A DNA stretch of 64,000 nucleotides, taken from positions 5,198,001-5,262,000 of the forward strand of contig NZ_CP040106.1 of the NCBI RefSeq assembly GCF_005281475.1. Direction: 5' to 3'. Each line of letters opens with the position of its first letter. The first letter of the stretch is position 1. Position numbers and translations under genes: made by a program. The notes beneath the pieces were generated by a model. The model was given only the letters and a program-made list of their open reading frames with translations. It was not told the DNA's origin and made no database searches. The stretch comes from Echinicola rosea. Its GTDB lineage: Bacteria; Bacteroidota; Bacteroidia; Cytophagales; Cyclobacteriaceae. This document shows positions 35,282 through 43,426 of the stretch, piece by piece.

Positions 35282-35719
35282 TTGCCCATGCTGCTCGCCA
35301 TTGACTTTGACCATACCCATTTCATCAACCTGTGCCATAACTTCAGGACCTTTGCCGAAAGGGAGCCCTCCCTTGTCGAGATGGAGGAAATCTATCGCAT
35401 TGCCCTGTTGCTGGACAGTTACGGCAGGCCGGTACACACCTATCCGCTTTCTGATTTTTATGTCGTCAGCAAGGCCATGTTGGGCACCGATGTGGAACTG
35501 GGCTACAGCAACCTGGCCACCCGGGCCACCTGCTGGATCGGGATCTATGAATGGGAGGACGACCTTTTTTTGGTCTGTTCGGTCAGGGAAGGGGAACGGG
35601 CGGCCTTAGAGGTCAACCACCTGGGCAGTTATCCAGGGAACGCCCTGTTGATGTTGTGCAACAAATCAATTTTCGGGGAGGAAAGCACTTTTCAGGAACT
35701 TTTCGGCTGGGTCTATTAA
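35282..35719 (+). CDS. Hypothetical protein
   Basis: This 145-residue soluble protein has no signal or membrane segment. The start could be the first ATG (35282) or Met3. It begins with a strand MLLAIDFDHTHFIN, where the D-D pair recalls a HAD-like motif I but without the rest of that family, and ends with HLGSYPGNALLMLCNKSIFG. I do not recognise the family. It lies next to the SOS genes with a separate promoter region (about 100 bp) and may be a damage-related accessory gene. Confidence 0.45.
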   Translation: MPMLLAIDFDHTHFINLCHNFRTFAEREPSLVEMEEIYRIALLLDSYGRPVHTYPLSDFYVVSKAMLGTDVELGYSNLATRATCWIGIYEWEDDLFLVCSVREGERAALEVNHLGSYPGNALLMLCNKSIFGEESTFQELFGWVY

Positions 35720-35801
35720 AGTAACATGCAAAGCTTCATTTCCCTGCCCCACCGATATTCTCCGGCAAGGTGCAGGATCCCCGAGTTGGAGCTGTCCGCG
35801 A

Positions 35802-35918
35802 TTATTTCAGCGCAAAGTCCAGCAGCTTCTCCTTGAAGATCCCCTCCACCATGAATACCAGTGGATAGTAGGTCTTTAAAAACAGGGTCTGATAACTTTC
35901 CACTGCAAAGGAGGCCAT
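35802..35918 (-). pseudogene. Fragment of a dnaE2-like gene
   Basis: The minus strand encodes SFAVESYQTLFLKTYYPLVF, nearly identical to residues around FSKAHSASFAVESYQSLFLKTYYPLEF of the DnaE2 gene in the same window (about 30355-30410), then runs into an unrelated tail and a stop. It has no start or catalytic region. It is a small remnant of a duplicated or replaced dnaE copy. Confidence 0.75.
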
Positions 35919-35987
35919 TTGGAGGATTCTTAAAAGACAAGGAATAATTAAATTATTCTGAAATCCTATTTACCTATCCTTTAAACT

Positions 35988-37207
35988 CTATTTGACTTGT
36001 AGAGTCCAATAACCGGTTCTGCCCCCTTCCTTTCTCTTCATAAGTTTTAGAGCTTTCAAGTTTTGGATATTCTTCCCCACCCTTCGCTCAGTTATACCCA
36101 GATTCTTAGCCATTTCAGGAATGGTGATGTATTTATCCCTATAAACCATCTCCAAAATCTTCAGAGCACTCTTCCCTAGTTTCGAGGGGGATTTATTTAT
36201 GAGCGTTTCTCTCGTCCGGTTCCAATTCATTTCCAAAGCAATTCCCGAATCCTTAACCGAACTCTTTCCCGAAATTTTATATCTACAGAGAAAGGTTACC
36301 GTAAAGATCCCATCGGTTTTAAACGTTGGTTCCGGAAGCTTCACAGCCTTCATTAGATCCCTTACCCTACCAATTCCTGACCCAATCTGTTCCACCATTT
36401 TAATGCGAACAAAAAGCCCAAAATCAAGGGGTTCCGACTGTGACTTTAGGTACCTAAATCCGCCAAAGAGATGGCGCTGGTCAAGCCGCCCGGATTGCTG
36501 ATTTCTACCCGATCTTTAAAAAGTTCAACTGTTATTTTGACCCCTTTATCATAATAGTCCCTATATGAAATCGAGTTGATAAGACATTCTTTTAAAGCTG
36601 TTTCAGGAATTTCCCAAATTTCCTTTCTAGGTTCTCCGGCTCCTATTTCATACCGTATATCAAGCTTTCCTTTGAGCCACTGCATGGCTTGTTCATACTG
36701 TCTCATTAATGAGCCTCCATATATTTTATCATCAATGATTTGGGTTTTATTGATCCCATCAAAGGCCACGCAGCGGATAACTGCCGTTGCGATAAAACTT
36801 TCAGGAACAAACCCAAAAAATAATGCTCCTCCATTTTTCATATTACCATCAGGAAGTATAAGCTTCAGGTTATTAATGACCTGCTCTTGACTTACCGTTT
36901 TAGAAAGACCACTTAAATCCCGGAATTCTTCAAACCAATCCTGGTCAATGGCTGAAGGTATGGAAAATTCCGTACAAGGAGCTTCGACAAAATAGATACG
37001 ATCTGATTGTTGGAAAAAGTCCCGCATTTGCTCTACAGTGGTCAATTTTTGGGTATTGGGTCCTTGCCTTACATAAATGGCTCCGGACAATACATAAGGT
37101 TTTTGGCTTCCAGTATTTACTTCTATCACCCAAACGGTTTTTCCCTCAACATCCACCTTGGCAGGACCTATACCGATACCAAAACCTTTAAGATAGTCCC
37201 TGACCAT
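35988..37207 (-). pseudogene. Decayed AlbA_2/ATPase-type regulator (RecG-like HTH family)
   Basis: Two adjacent frames make one broken gene. The 5' part (37207-36446) has KTVWVIEVNTGSQKPYVLSG, an AlbA_2-type domain lacking its first strands, then HATPase-like GEPRKEIWEIPETALKECLINSISYRDYYDKG and ISNPGGL. In-frame TAA after ADLGT is followed by SHSRNPLI, which family members carry in frame, and then a frameshift in a T-rich run leads to RIKMVEQIGSGIGRVRDLM and a C-terminal winged helix (ITIPEMAKNLGITERRVGKNIQNL). N-terminal truncation, a nonsense codon and a frameshift show the gene is dead. Confidence 0.75.
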
Positions 37208-37598
37208 CCTTAACGCGGAACAGGGAAATGTGACACATTACGATAAATGGAAATTGTACAGGGAGCCAGCATTTAAGCTGCTCCTTGTTCCATGTCTGCC
37301 ACCAAGTGGAATTTGGTGACCCAAACCAAGGAGACTTTCCGCCACCTAATGAGATGGTTACCTTGACGCTTACGTCATTTCATTTTTCAATATTAATTAA
37401 CCTATCCTAAGCTACAATGCCTTTCGATAAATGCGTAAAGTGTTGACCAACAGTAGCGCCCAATTAAATTAAAGGTTAGGTGATAAGCCATCAAGTCTGA
37501 TTAGGCCCTATGGTTTTTCACGCCTAAGAATTACCTTATAATAGAACAGGATCTAAGGAAACCGACAATTTAATAGAAAAATCATTACAATTTATATT
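37208..37598. other. Gene-free stretch upstream of the lanthipeptide locus
   Basis: No protein-coding frame was found. A hairpin GGAGCCAGC-ATTTAA-GCTGCTCC lies at 37262-37284. The remainder looks like decayed DNA between the dead regulator and the lanthipeptide promoter. Confidence 0.5.
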
Positions 37599-37652
37599 TG
37601 CAACATCATTGCATTTAAGATCATTAATGACTATATATGCAATAGTGTTGCA
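37599..37652. promoter_or_regulatory. Twin operators TGCAAYANNRTTGCA upstream of the precursor gene
   Basis: Two 15-bp palindromes, TGCAACATCATTGCA (37599-37613) and TGCAATAGTGTTGCA (37638-37652), with centres 39 bp apart. They lie 66-119 bp upstream of the lanthipeptide precursor start. An equivalent pair with the same 39-bp spacing lies between the methyltransferase and TonB-receptor genes (48567-48620). One dimeric regulator bound at two sites is the simplest reading. Confidence 0.75.
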
Positions 37653-37717
37653 ACATTAAGTACAGGGGTTGCTGAAAACCTTTATAGAGTAGGCTTAACC
37701 ATTAAAAACTCAATATC

Positions 37718-37894
37718 ATGAAAAAGAAGTTGAAATTAGACGATTTCAAAGTTAAAAGCTTCGTTACCAGCCCCAAAGATGCATTTGGTGCTGCCGGTGT
37801 ATTGGCAGACGATACGCACACAACGATTCACACCAAGAAATCGGTTGATACAGCACATTGCTGTGCAAGTGAAATCGGTGTAAAGTTAGGCTGA
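37718..37894 (+). CDS. lanA: Lanthipeptide precursor, pinensin-like
   Basis: This 58-codon gene sits at the head of the biosynthetic operon. The leader starts KKKLKLDDFKVKSFVTS; the KVKSFVTS block closely resembles pinensin-type leaders, from memory, and would be bound by the LanB. A Gly-Ala-Ala-Gly stretch (residues 24-27) is a plausible C39 cleavage region. The core has Thr33, 35, 36, 39, 45 and Ser42 upstream of Cys48-Cys49, Ser51 after, and His34, His38 and His47. Dehydrated Thr/Ser attacked by the two Cys would give two thioether rings. The direction (Dhb N-terminal to Cys) fits known class I peptides. Confidence 0.87.
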   Translation: MKKKLKLDDFKVKSFVTSPKDAFGAAGVLADDTHTTIHTKKSVDTAHCCASEIGVKLG

Positions 37895-37900
37895 TTTTAT

Positions 37901-37930
37901 CCTACGGTAAGCAATCCTGCTTACCGTAGG
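37901..37930 (+). promoter_or_regulatory. Strong hairpin between lanA and lanC
   Basis: CCTACGGTAAGCA-ATCC-TGCTTACCGTAGG is a perfect 13-bp stem, 6 bp past the precursor stop. There is no T run after it, so partial attenuation or 3'-end protection is likelier than full termination. Such hairpins let the precursor be made in excess of the enzymes. Confidence 0.7.
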
Positions 37931-37963
37931 TCTTGGATTGCCCATATCATAATATAAACGATC

Positions 37964-39940
37964 ATGGAAAAAACCGTGCTTTATGAAGCACTATTTGGTA
38001 TTGCGGACACCATATCCTCAAATTCCATTGCAACCAACGAAACCATACACTTCAAAACCATGAAACCCTTAAGACCTGGTAAGTACACCTGGTCCTGCGA
38101 AGATAGTCTTTACACAGGCAATGCCGGTATCCTTCTGTTCTTCAATGCACTTTACGCACATTCGGGGAACAATGATTATTTGGACATTTCAAAAAAAATT
38201 GGGAACTGGTTGATTGCAAAGAAAAAGGAGGTTCCCGGGAGTCCCTCATTTTTTTTGGGCGAATCGGGAGTAGCCTATTCTTTACTTATGCTATATAGGC
38301 AAAGTGGAGAGGCAAAATACCTGACATCAGGCCTGGCCCTGCTAAGACAATCCACCACCGTATTTCCAAGAGCGGTTACATCGGAATTGTTTAATGGTCT
38401 ATCCGGGACCATTATCGTTTTACTTTCTTACCATAGTGTTACCGGTGAAGCATGGTTACTGGAAAGGGTGGATATAGCCATAAGAACCATTCTCGAAAAA
38501 GCCCACCTAAGAAAAGAAGGTATTTGCTGGGACCGTAACTTTGACCAAATCCACGCCCTTTGTGGATTGTCACACGGTGCATCGGGAATTGCCTATGCCC
38601 TATGGACCGTGGGCGAATATACGGGCAATCATAACCTTTATTGGGTTGCCCAAGAAGCGGTCCGATATGAGAACAGTTTTTATAACCAAGGGGAACTTAA
38701 CTGGCCGGATTTCAGAACCCCTGTCAGTGATGACCGCATAAAATGTCAGTACGTAAATGCCTTTCTTGCAGGCAACAAAAAGGTCTTTACCAAACCTACC
38801 TTCTTCAATGCCTGGTGCAATGGTGCTGTGGGAATTGGATTGGCGAGACTGAAAGGATACCGGCTAACCAACGATCCAGGATTGTTGAAGGATGCGCACA
38901 ATGCGGTAGTAAAAACCGTTAAAACTGACGTTTTGAATGACAATCCGTTCGGTTCCTACACCCTTTGCCATGGAGGCTGTGGCAATGCAGAATTGCTTCT
39001 GGAATATGCCCACATGACAGGAGACAATACTTATTTCGAACAGGCGGCCCAAGTAGCTGAAAAGGCCATTGCCCAGCAACGTACCCTGGGATCGTTCCGG
39101 TGTGGATATGGTGGCCAGAATGGAGAAGATATCAGTTTGTTCATGGGGTCCGCTGGAATTGGATATTTCCTTTTGCGCCTGTTGGGCGGGCAAGAGGTTC
39201 CATCCGTGCTCCTTCCCTCGGTCAATCGTCCTGAAGCCCTCCGTATTGATATAAAATATAAAGCACTGAACATGTCACTTGGGGATATAAAAAAAACACT
39301 TTTGAAGAACGCTTTTCCCAAAACCATGGAAAATCCCGCACTTTGTAACATGGTAACGATTACCGGGCATAAGGATCCCCTGGGCCAGACCATTGAAGAA
39401 TTGAAAAGGGGACTTCAGGTGTCGGTTAATGAACCCAGGCGAATATTCAATGTTGAAATGGCCAAAGCCCAACTTGATTGGGACAATGAAAGCGATGTGC
39501 TTTCCTATATAAAATCCGAAGTAGTGCAGGAGCAGGTAGATAAAATACTTTGCGCTCCCCCAAACGAACTACAGGAATCCACGCTGGCCTTGCATCCAGA
39601 AACCAGCGTCAAAAGGGTCGGAGGGAATCATCAGGGCCATGGAACAAACTATTTGATGTGGAGGCTTACATTTAATGGAATCATCGAAATCGAGCTGGAC
39701 GAACTTAGGTTTGAACTCTGCTCGCTTTTCAAAACCCCTAACTCGGCAAAGGCTTCCTTTGAACAATTTATTCAATCCTATGACCTGGATGAGCCAGCCA
39801 ATATCCAAGAGGTTTACCAACTGTTTATCCAGAACGTGGTGACCGCCATGAAGCAACAGCTCATAATCCCGGCAAAGGTTGCCTCGTTGTTCAATCCATC
39901 CAGATCCATTTTTAACCGAAAACCATCGCCACATAAATGA
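37964..39940 (+). CDS. lanC: LanC-type lanthionine cyclase with extra C-terminal domain
   Basis: This 658-residue protein has LanC alpha-barrel repeats with GxxG-type ends in residues 1-410. The zinc ligands are visible: Cys285 in FNAWCNG, Cys335 and His336 in TLCHGG, with the catalytic His204 in LSHGASG. LanC catalyses addition of Cys thiols to dehydrated Ser/Thr. Ordinary LanC proteins end near residue 410; here about 240 residues follow, ending in a piece (FNGIIEIELDELRFELCSLFK ... LIIPA) that looks like a winged helix of the PqqD/RRE kind, which could bind the leader. The stop overlaps the next start by 4 nt (ATGA). Confidence 0.88.
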   Translation: MEKTVLYEALFGIADTISSNSIATNETIHFKTMKPLRPGKYTWSCEDSLYTGNAGILLFFNALYAHSGNNDYLDISKKIGNWLIAKKKEVPGSPSFFLGESGVAYSLLMLYRQSGEAKYLTSGLALLRQSTTVFPRAVTSELFNGLSGTIIVLLSYHSVTGEAWLLERVDIAIRTILEKAHLRKEGICWDRNFDQIHALCGLSHGASGIAYALWTVGEYTGNHNLYWVAQEAVRYENSFYNQGELNWPDFRTPVSDDRIKCQYVNAFLAGNKKVFTKPTFFNAWCNGAVGIGLARLKGYRLTNDPGLLKDAHNAVVKTVKTDVLNDNPFGSYTLCHGGCGNAELLLEYAHMTGDNTYFEQAAQVAEKAIAQQRTLGSFRCGYGGQNGEDISLFMGSAGIGYFLLRLLGGQEVPSVLLPSVNRPEALRIDIKYKALNMSLGDIKKTLLKNAFPKTMENPALCNMVTITGHKDPLGQTIEELKRGLQVSVNEPRRIFNVEMAKAQLDWDNESDVLSYIKSEVVQEQVDKILCAPPNELQESTLALHPETSVKRVGGNHQGHGTNYLMWRLTFNGIIEIELDELRFELCSLFKTPNSAKASFEQFIQSYDLDEPANIQEVYQLFIQNVVTAMKQQLIIPAKVASLFNPSRSIFNRKPSPHK

Positions 39941-42132
39941 AATGGAAAAGGTTCCCTTTTTATCGCCAGCATGACTATACGGATTGCGGGCACACCTGCT
40001 TGCGGATGATCGCCAAGTATTACGGAAAATCAATTTCCCTTGCACGCCTCAAAGCCATGAGTGATGTTACCTTCATTGGACTTTCCATCCAAGGACTTGG
40101 AAAGCTGGCAGAAAAAATTCAGCTCCGGGCACTTCCCATCCAATCGGACTACAGGCAATTATATGAAGAGGTGCCACTTCCCTGTGTGGCACACTGGAAC
40201 CAAAACCACTTTGTGGTCATTTATAAAGTAGAGAAAAACAACATCCATGTTGCAGACCCCTCCTATGGCCAATTAAAGTATACCAAAAAGCAATTTACCA
40301 AACACTGGACGGGGTTGGACAACCCCGATAGCCTTGGCAACCTGTTGTTGCTGGAACCAACACTTCAATTTCAAGAACAGCCAGAGGACAATGAACCCTA
40401 TAAGCCGGGAATGATAGCTATTCTTAGGCATTTAAAAGGATATAAGAAAATAATAGCCCAATTGTTCTTGGGCTTAATAGCGGGCTCCATTCTTCAATTG
40501 ATGTTCCCATTGCTGACCCAGGCCATGGTGGATATAGGGATCAGCAATCGGGATATTGGGTTTATCTATCTGATACTGTTTGCCCAGTTACTCCTGTTTG
40601 TGGGCAGGACCGGCATAGATTTTATCAAAAATTGGATAATCCTCCACTTGGGAGTCAGGGTAAACATCGCTATCATTTCAGATTTCCTGATCAAGCTGAT
40701 GAAATTGCCATTGGCGTTTTTCGAAACCAAACACATGGGAAACCTGCTCCAACGGATTACGGACCATGAAAGGATCAGCACTTTTTTCAATTCCACTCTT
40801 CCCGACTTGATGTTCGGGACCACTACCTTGTTGATCTACAGCGTAATCATTGCATTTTACAGCCTTGATATCTTTGCGGTATTTTTTGTGGGAAGCACCC
40901 TTTATTTTATATGGATCTATATATTCCTTGAAAAGCGAAAAAGGTTAGACTATAAAAAGTTTTCCCAGGATGCCCGCAACACCAGTAACCTGATTGAACT
41001 TTTCACCGGGATGAAAGAAATCAAGCTGAACGGTGCAGAAGTAAACAGACGCTGGAAATGGGAAGGGATCCAAGCAAGCCTATACCAAGTAAATGTCAAA
41101 AGCCTTGGTTTAAAACAGACCCAAGAAGGCGGATCCCTATTTATCAACGAGGCAAAGAACATCCTGATCACCTTTATGGCTGCTAAACAGGTGGTTGACG
41201 GAGAAATAACGTTGGGGATGATGCTGGCACTATCCTACATTATTGGCCAGCTGAACAGTCCCATTTTGCAGGCAATTGGAATGGTCCGAAATTGGCAGGA
41301 CGCCAGAATTGCCCTAGAGCGTATTTCCGAGGTCTATGACCATCAGGAAGAAGATCCCAAAGAGGCTGTCAGGACGAAGATTTTGCCGACATCCCCTGAC
41401 ATCCAGATTCGGGACCTATGGTTTAAATATGAGGGGGACCATAATAATTTTGTATTAAAAGGCCTGAACATGGACATTCCATTTGGCAAGACCACTGCGA
41501 TCGTGGGAACAAGTGGCAGTGGAAAGACTACCCTGATGAAATTATTGCTAAAATTTTATCCACCCTCAAAGGGCAACATATCGATCGGAAGCATTGATTT
41601 GAAAAATATTTCAACTGTAGAATGGCGTAAATACACAGGTGCGGTAATGCAGGACGGTTACATCTTTTCGGACACGGTATCGGGCAACATCGTTTTGGAC
41701 AAAGAAGAGTTTGACCTGGATCGGTTACGCCATGCTACCAAGGTGTCCAATGCCACTGAGTTTGTCGAACAACTTCCCCTGGGTTTTGATACCATCATTG
41801 GACGGGACGGAGCTGGATTGAGTGTTGGCCAGAAGCAGCGTATCCTGATAGCCAGGTCGGTTTACCGGGATCCTGACTTCATGCTTTTCGATGAGGCCAC
41901 CAGTTCCCTAGACGCCAATAATGAAAGGGCCATCATGGAACAGCTCAATGCCTTTACCAAGGGAAGAACCACTCTTGTCATCGCACACAGGCTGAGCACT
42001 GTCAGAAATGCCGACCAGATCGTGGTGCTGGAAAAAGGCCAGATCATCGAACAGGGCACCCACCAGGAGCTTTCCGCATTAAAAGGAAAATATTATTATC
42101 TGGTCAAAAACCAATTGGAACTAGGGAATTGA
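39937..42132 (+). CDS. lanT: C39 peptidase-containing ABC exporter (LanT type)
   Basis: This 731-residue protein has an N-terminal C39 peptidase domain with Cys17 in QHDYTDCGHTCLRM, His in HWNQNHFVVIYK and Asp in HVADPSYG forming the catalytic set. Six membrane segments (about 160-430) and a C-terminal ATPase follow: Walker A GTSGSGKTT, signature LSVGQKQR, Walker B FMLFDEATSSLDA, and an H-loop in IAHRLS. It cleaves the leader at a small-residue (GG/GA-like) site and exports the modified core. It is coupled to lanC (4-nt overlap) and to the HlyD-like gene downstream. Confidence 0.92.
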   Translation: MKWKRFPFYRQHDYTDCGHTCLRMIAKYYGKSISLARLKAMSDVTFIGLSIQGLGKLAEKIQLRALPIQSDYRQLYEEVPLPCVAHWNQNHFVVIYKVEKNNIHVADPSYGQLKYTKKQFTKHWTGLDNPDSLGNLLLLEPTLQFQEQPEDNEPYKPGMIAILRHLKGYKKIIAQLFLGLIAGSILQLMFPLLTQAMVDIGISNRDIGFIYLILFAQLLLFVGRTGIDFIKNWIILHLGVRVNIAIISDFLIKLMKLPLAFFETKHMGNLLQRITDHERISTFFNSTLPDLMFGTTTLLIYSVIIAFYSLDIFAVFFVGSTLYFIWIYIFLEKRKRLDYKKFSQDARNTSNLIELFTGMKEIKLNGAEVNRRWKWEGIQASLYQVNVKSLGLKQTQEGGSLFINEAKNILITFMAAKQVVDGEITLGMMLALSYIIGQLNSPILQAIGMVRNWQDARIALERISEVYDHQEEDPKEAVRTKILPTSPDIQIRDLWFKYEGDHNNFVLKGLNMDIPFGKTTAIVGTSGSGKTTLMKLLLKFYPPSKGNISIGSIDLKNISTVEWRKYTGAVMQDGYIFSDTVSGNIVLDKEEFDLDRLRHATKVSNATEFVEQLPLGFDTIIGRDGAGLSVGQKQRILIARSVYRDPDFMLFDEATSSLDANNERAIMEQLNAFTKGRTTLVIAHRLSTVRNADQIVVLEKGQIIEQGTHQELSALKGKYYYLVKNQLELGN

Positions 42133-43424
42133 AAAGGAGAAAAAAAGCAGCAATACAGAGTGATGCCGTACAGGAGATCCTCGGCAAGATGCCCCATTGG
42201 ATAGTCCGCTGGGGGATGACCTGTATATTCCTGACCCTGGCCCTTATCCTGGTAGTCTCATCATTTATCAGTTATCCTGACATCATTTCTGGCAGGATCC
42301 TTATTTCCACCCTATCACCTCCTGTGGAGGTGGTTTCCAACAGTGCTGGAAAGATCCATGCATTATTTGCCCAGGATGGACAAACAGTTGGGGCGGGAAC
42401 TGTAGTGGCAGCAATCGAGAATACAGGAAACCTAGAGGATATCCTTACTTTAAAATGCCAGGTTGATGCATTGGAAAATGCCCTTCAGCACCCGGATTCT
42501 GTTTCGTCATTCCAGTTTAGCCAACATTTGGTGACAGGTACCATGCAGGAAACCTATAACAGGATCATTACCTCCTTGGAAAATTATAAAGATTTGCAAA
42601 ATACCCGGTATTTTTCAGATAAAAACTCGGCATTGAAAGAGCAGGTAAACAATTACCGGGAAAACATCAAGGTAATTTCCAACCAAATTTCCATTGCCCA
42701 AGAAGAGCTGGACCTAGTGAAGCAGCATTATGCTATCAATGAGCAGCTATATGATGAAGGCGTAAAGAGCAAAATTCAGTTCGAGGAGGACAAGGCTGTC
42801 TTTCTAAAAAAAATGCGTGAAATACAGGTCTTGGAGAAGACCCTCATTGACCACCGGATCTTCCTCAGCCAAACCCATACGGAGCAACTGGACCTGCAAA
42901 GGGAGGAGGAGGTCTTATTCAGGGACTTGAATCATTCACTGAGCAACAATATCCACCTAATCGAGGGACAGATCCGTCAATGGGAACAGCAATTCCTATT
43001 AAAAGCCCCTATTGGCGGTAAGGTGGTTTACAAGGAAAAATGGGAGGAAAACCAGTTCATAGGCAACAATGACCATTTTATGACCATAGTCAATGACAGC
43101 GAGGCCTTGGTTGGGTATATGGAAGTTTCATCCCATGGTCTGGGAAAGGTCCAAATTGGCCAAATGGTCCGAATCCGGTTGGACGCCTATCCGGAAGACC
43201 AGTACGGACAGGTGATGGGAAGGGTGGAAAACATTGCCCTCCTTCCCAATGATGGATCCTATAGGATTCGGGTAAGACTCCAAAACGGACTCCTTTCCTC
43301 CTACGGTATTCTCCTTGGCTTTAAGCCAGAGCTTAGTGGATATGCCGAGATACTGACCAAAGACCTCAGCCTACTTTCAAGACTGTTCGACAAGTTCAAC
43401 CATCTCATCAACAACAAACTATAA
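42129..43424 (+). CDS. HlyD-family membrane fusion protein
   Basis: This 431-residue protein has one N-terminal membrane segment (about 28-47), a lipoyl-like half (PVEVVSNSAGKIHALFAQDGQTV), a long coiled coil (about 120-290) and a C-terminal lipoyl/beta-barrel part (LLKAPIGGKVVYKEKWEENQF; MVRIRLDAYPEDQYGQVMG). The start is TTG at 42129, overlapping the stop of the exporter gene. It bridges the ABC exporter to an outer-membrane channel such as TolC, so the peptide leaves a two-membrane cell. No TolC gene is present here; a chromosomal one is probably shared. Confidence 0.9.
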   Translation: MKRRKKAAIQSDAVQEILGKMPHWIVRWGMTCIFLTLALILVVSSFISYPDIISGRILISTLSPPVEVVSNSAGKIHALFAQDGQTVGAGTVVAAIENTGNLEDILTLKCQVDALENALQHPDSVSSFQFSQHLVTGTMQETYNRIITSLENYKDLQNTRYFSDKNSALKEQVNNYRENIKVISNQISIAQEELDLVKQHYAINEQLYDEGVKSKIQFEEDKAVFLKKMREIQVLEKTLIDHRIFLSQTHTEQLDLQREEEVLFRDLNHSLSNNIHLIEGQIRQWEQQFLLKAPIGGKVVYKEKWEENQFIGNNDHFMTIVNDSEALVGYMEVSSHGLGKVQIGQMVRIRLDAYPEDQYGQVMGRVENIALLPNDGSYRIRVRLQNGLLSSYGILLGFKPELSGYAEILTKDLSLLSRLFDKFNHLINNKL

Positions 43425-43426
43425 TC

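Noticed and set aside
37262..37284. Hairpin as a riboswitch for the lanthipeptide genes
   Set aside because: It lies more than 300 bp upstream of the operators and shows no aptamer-like conserved elements.
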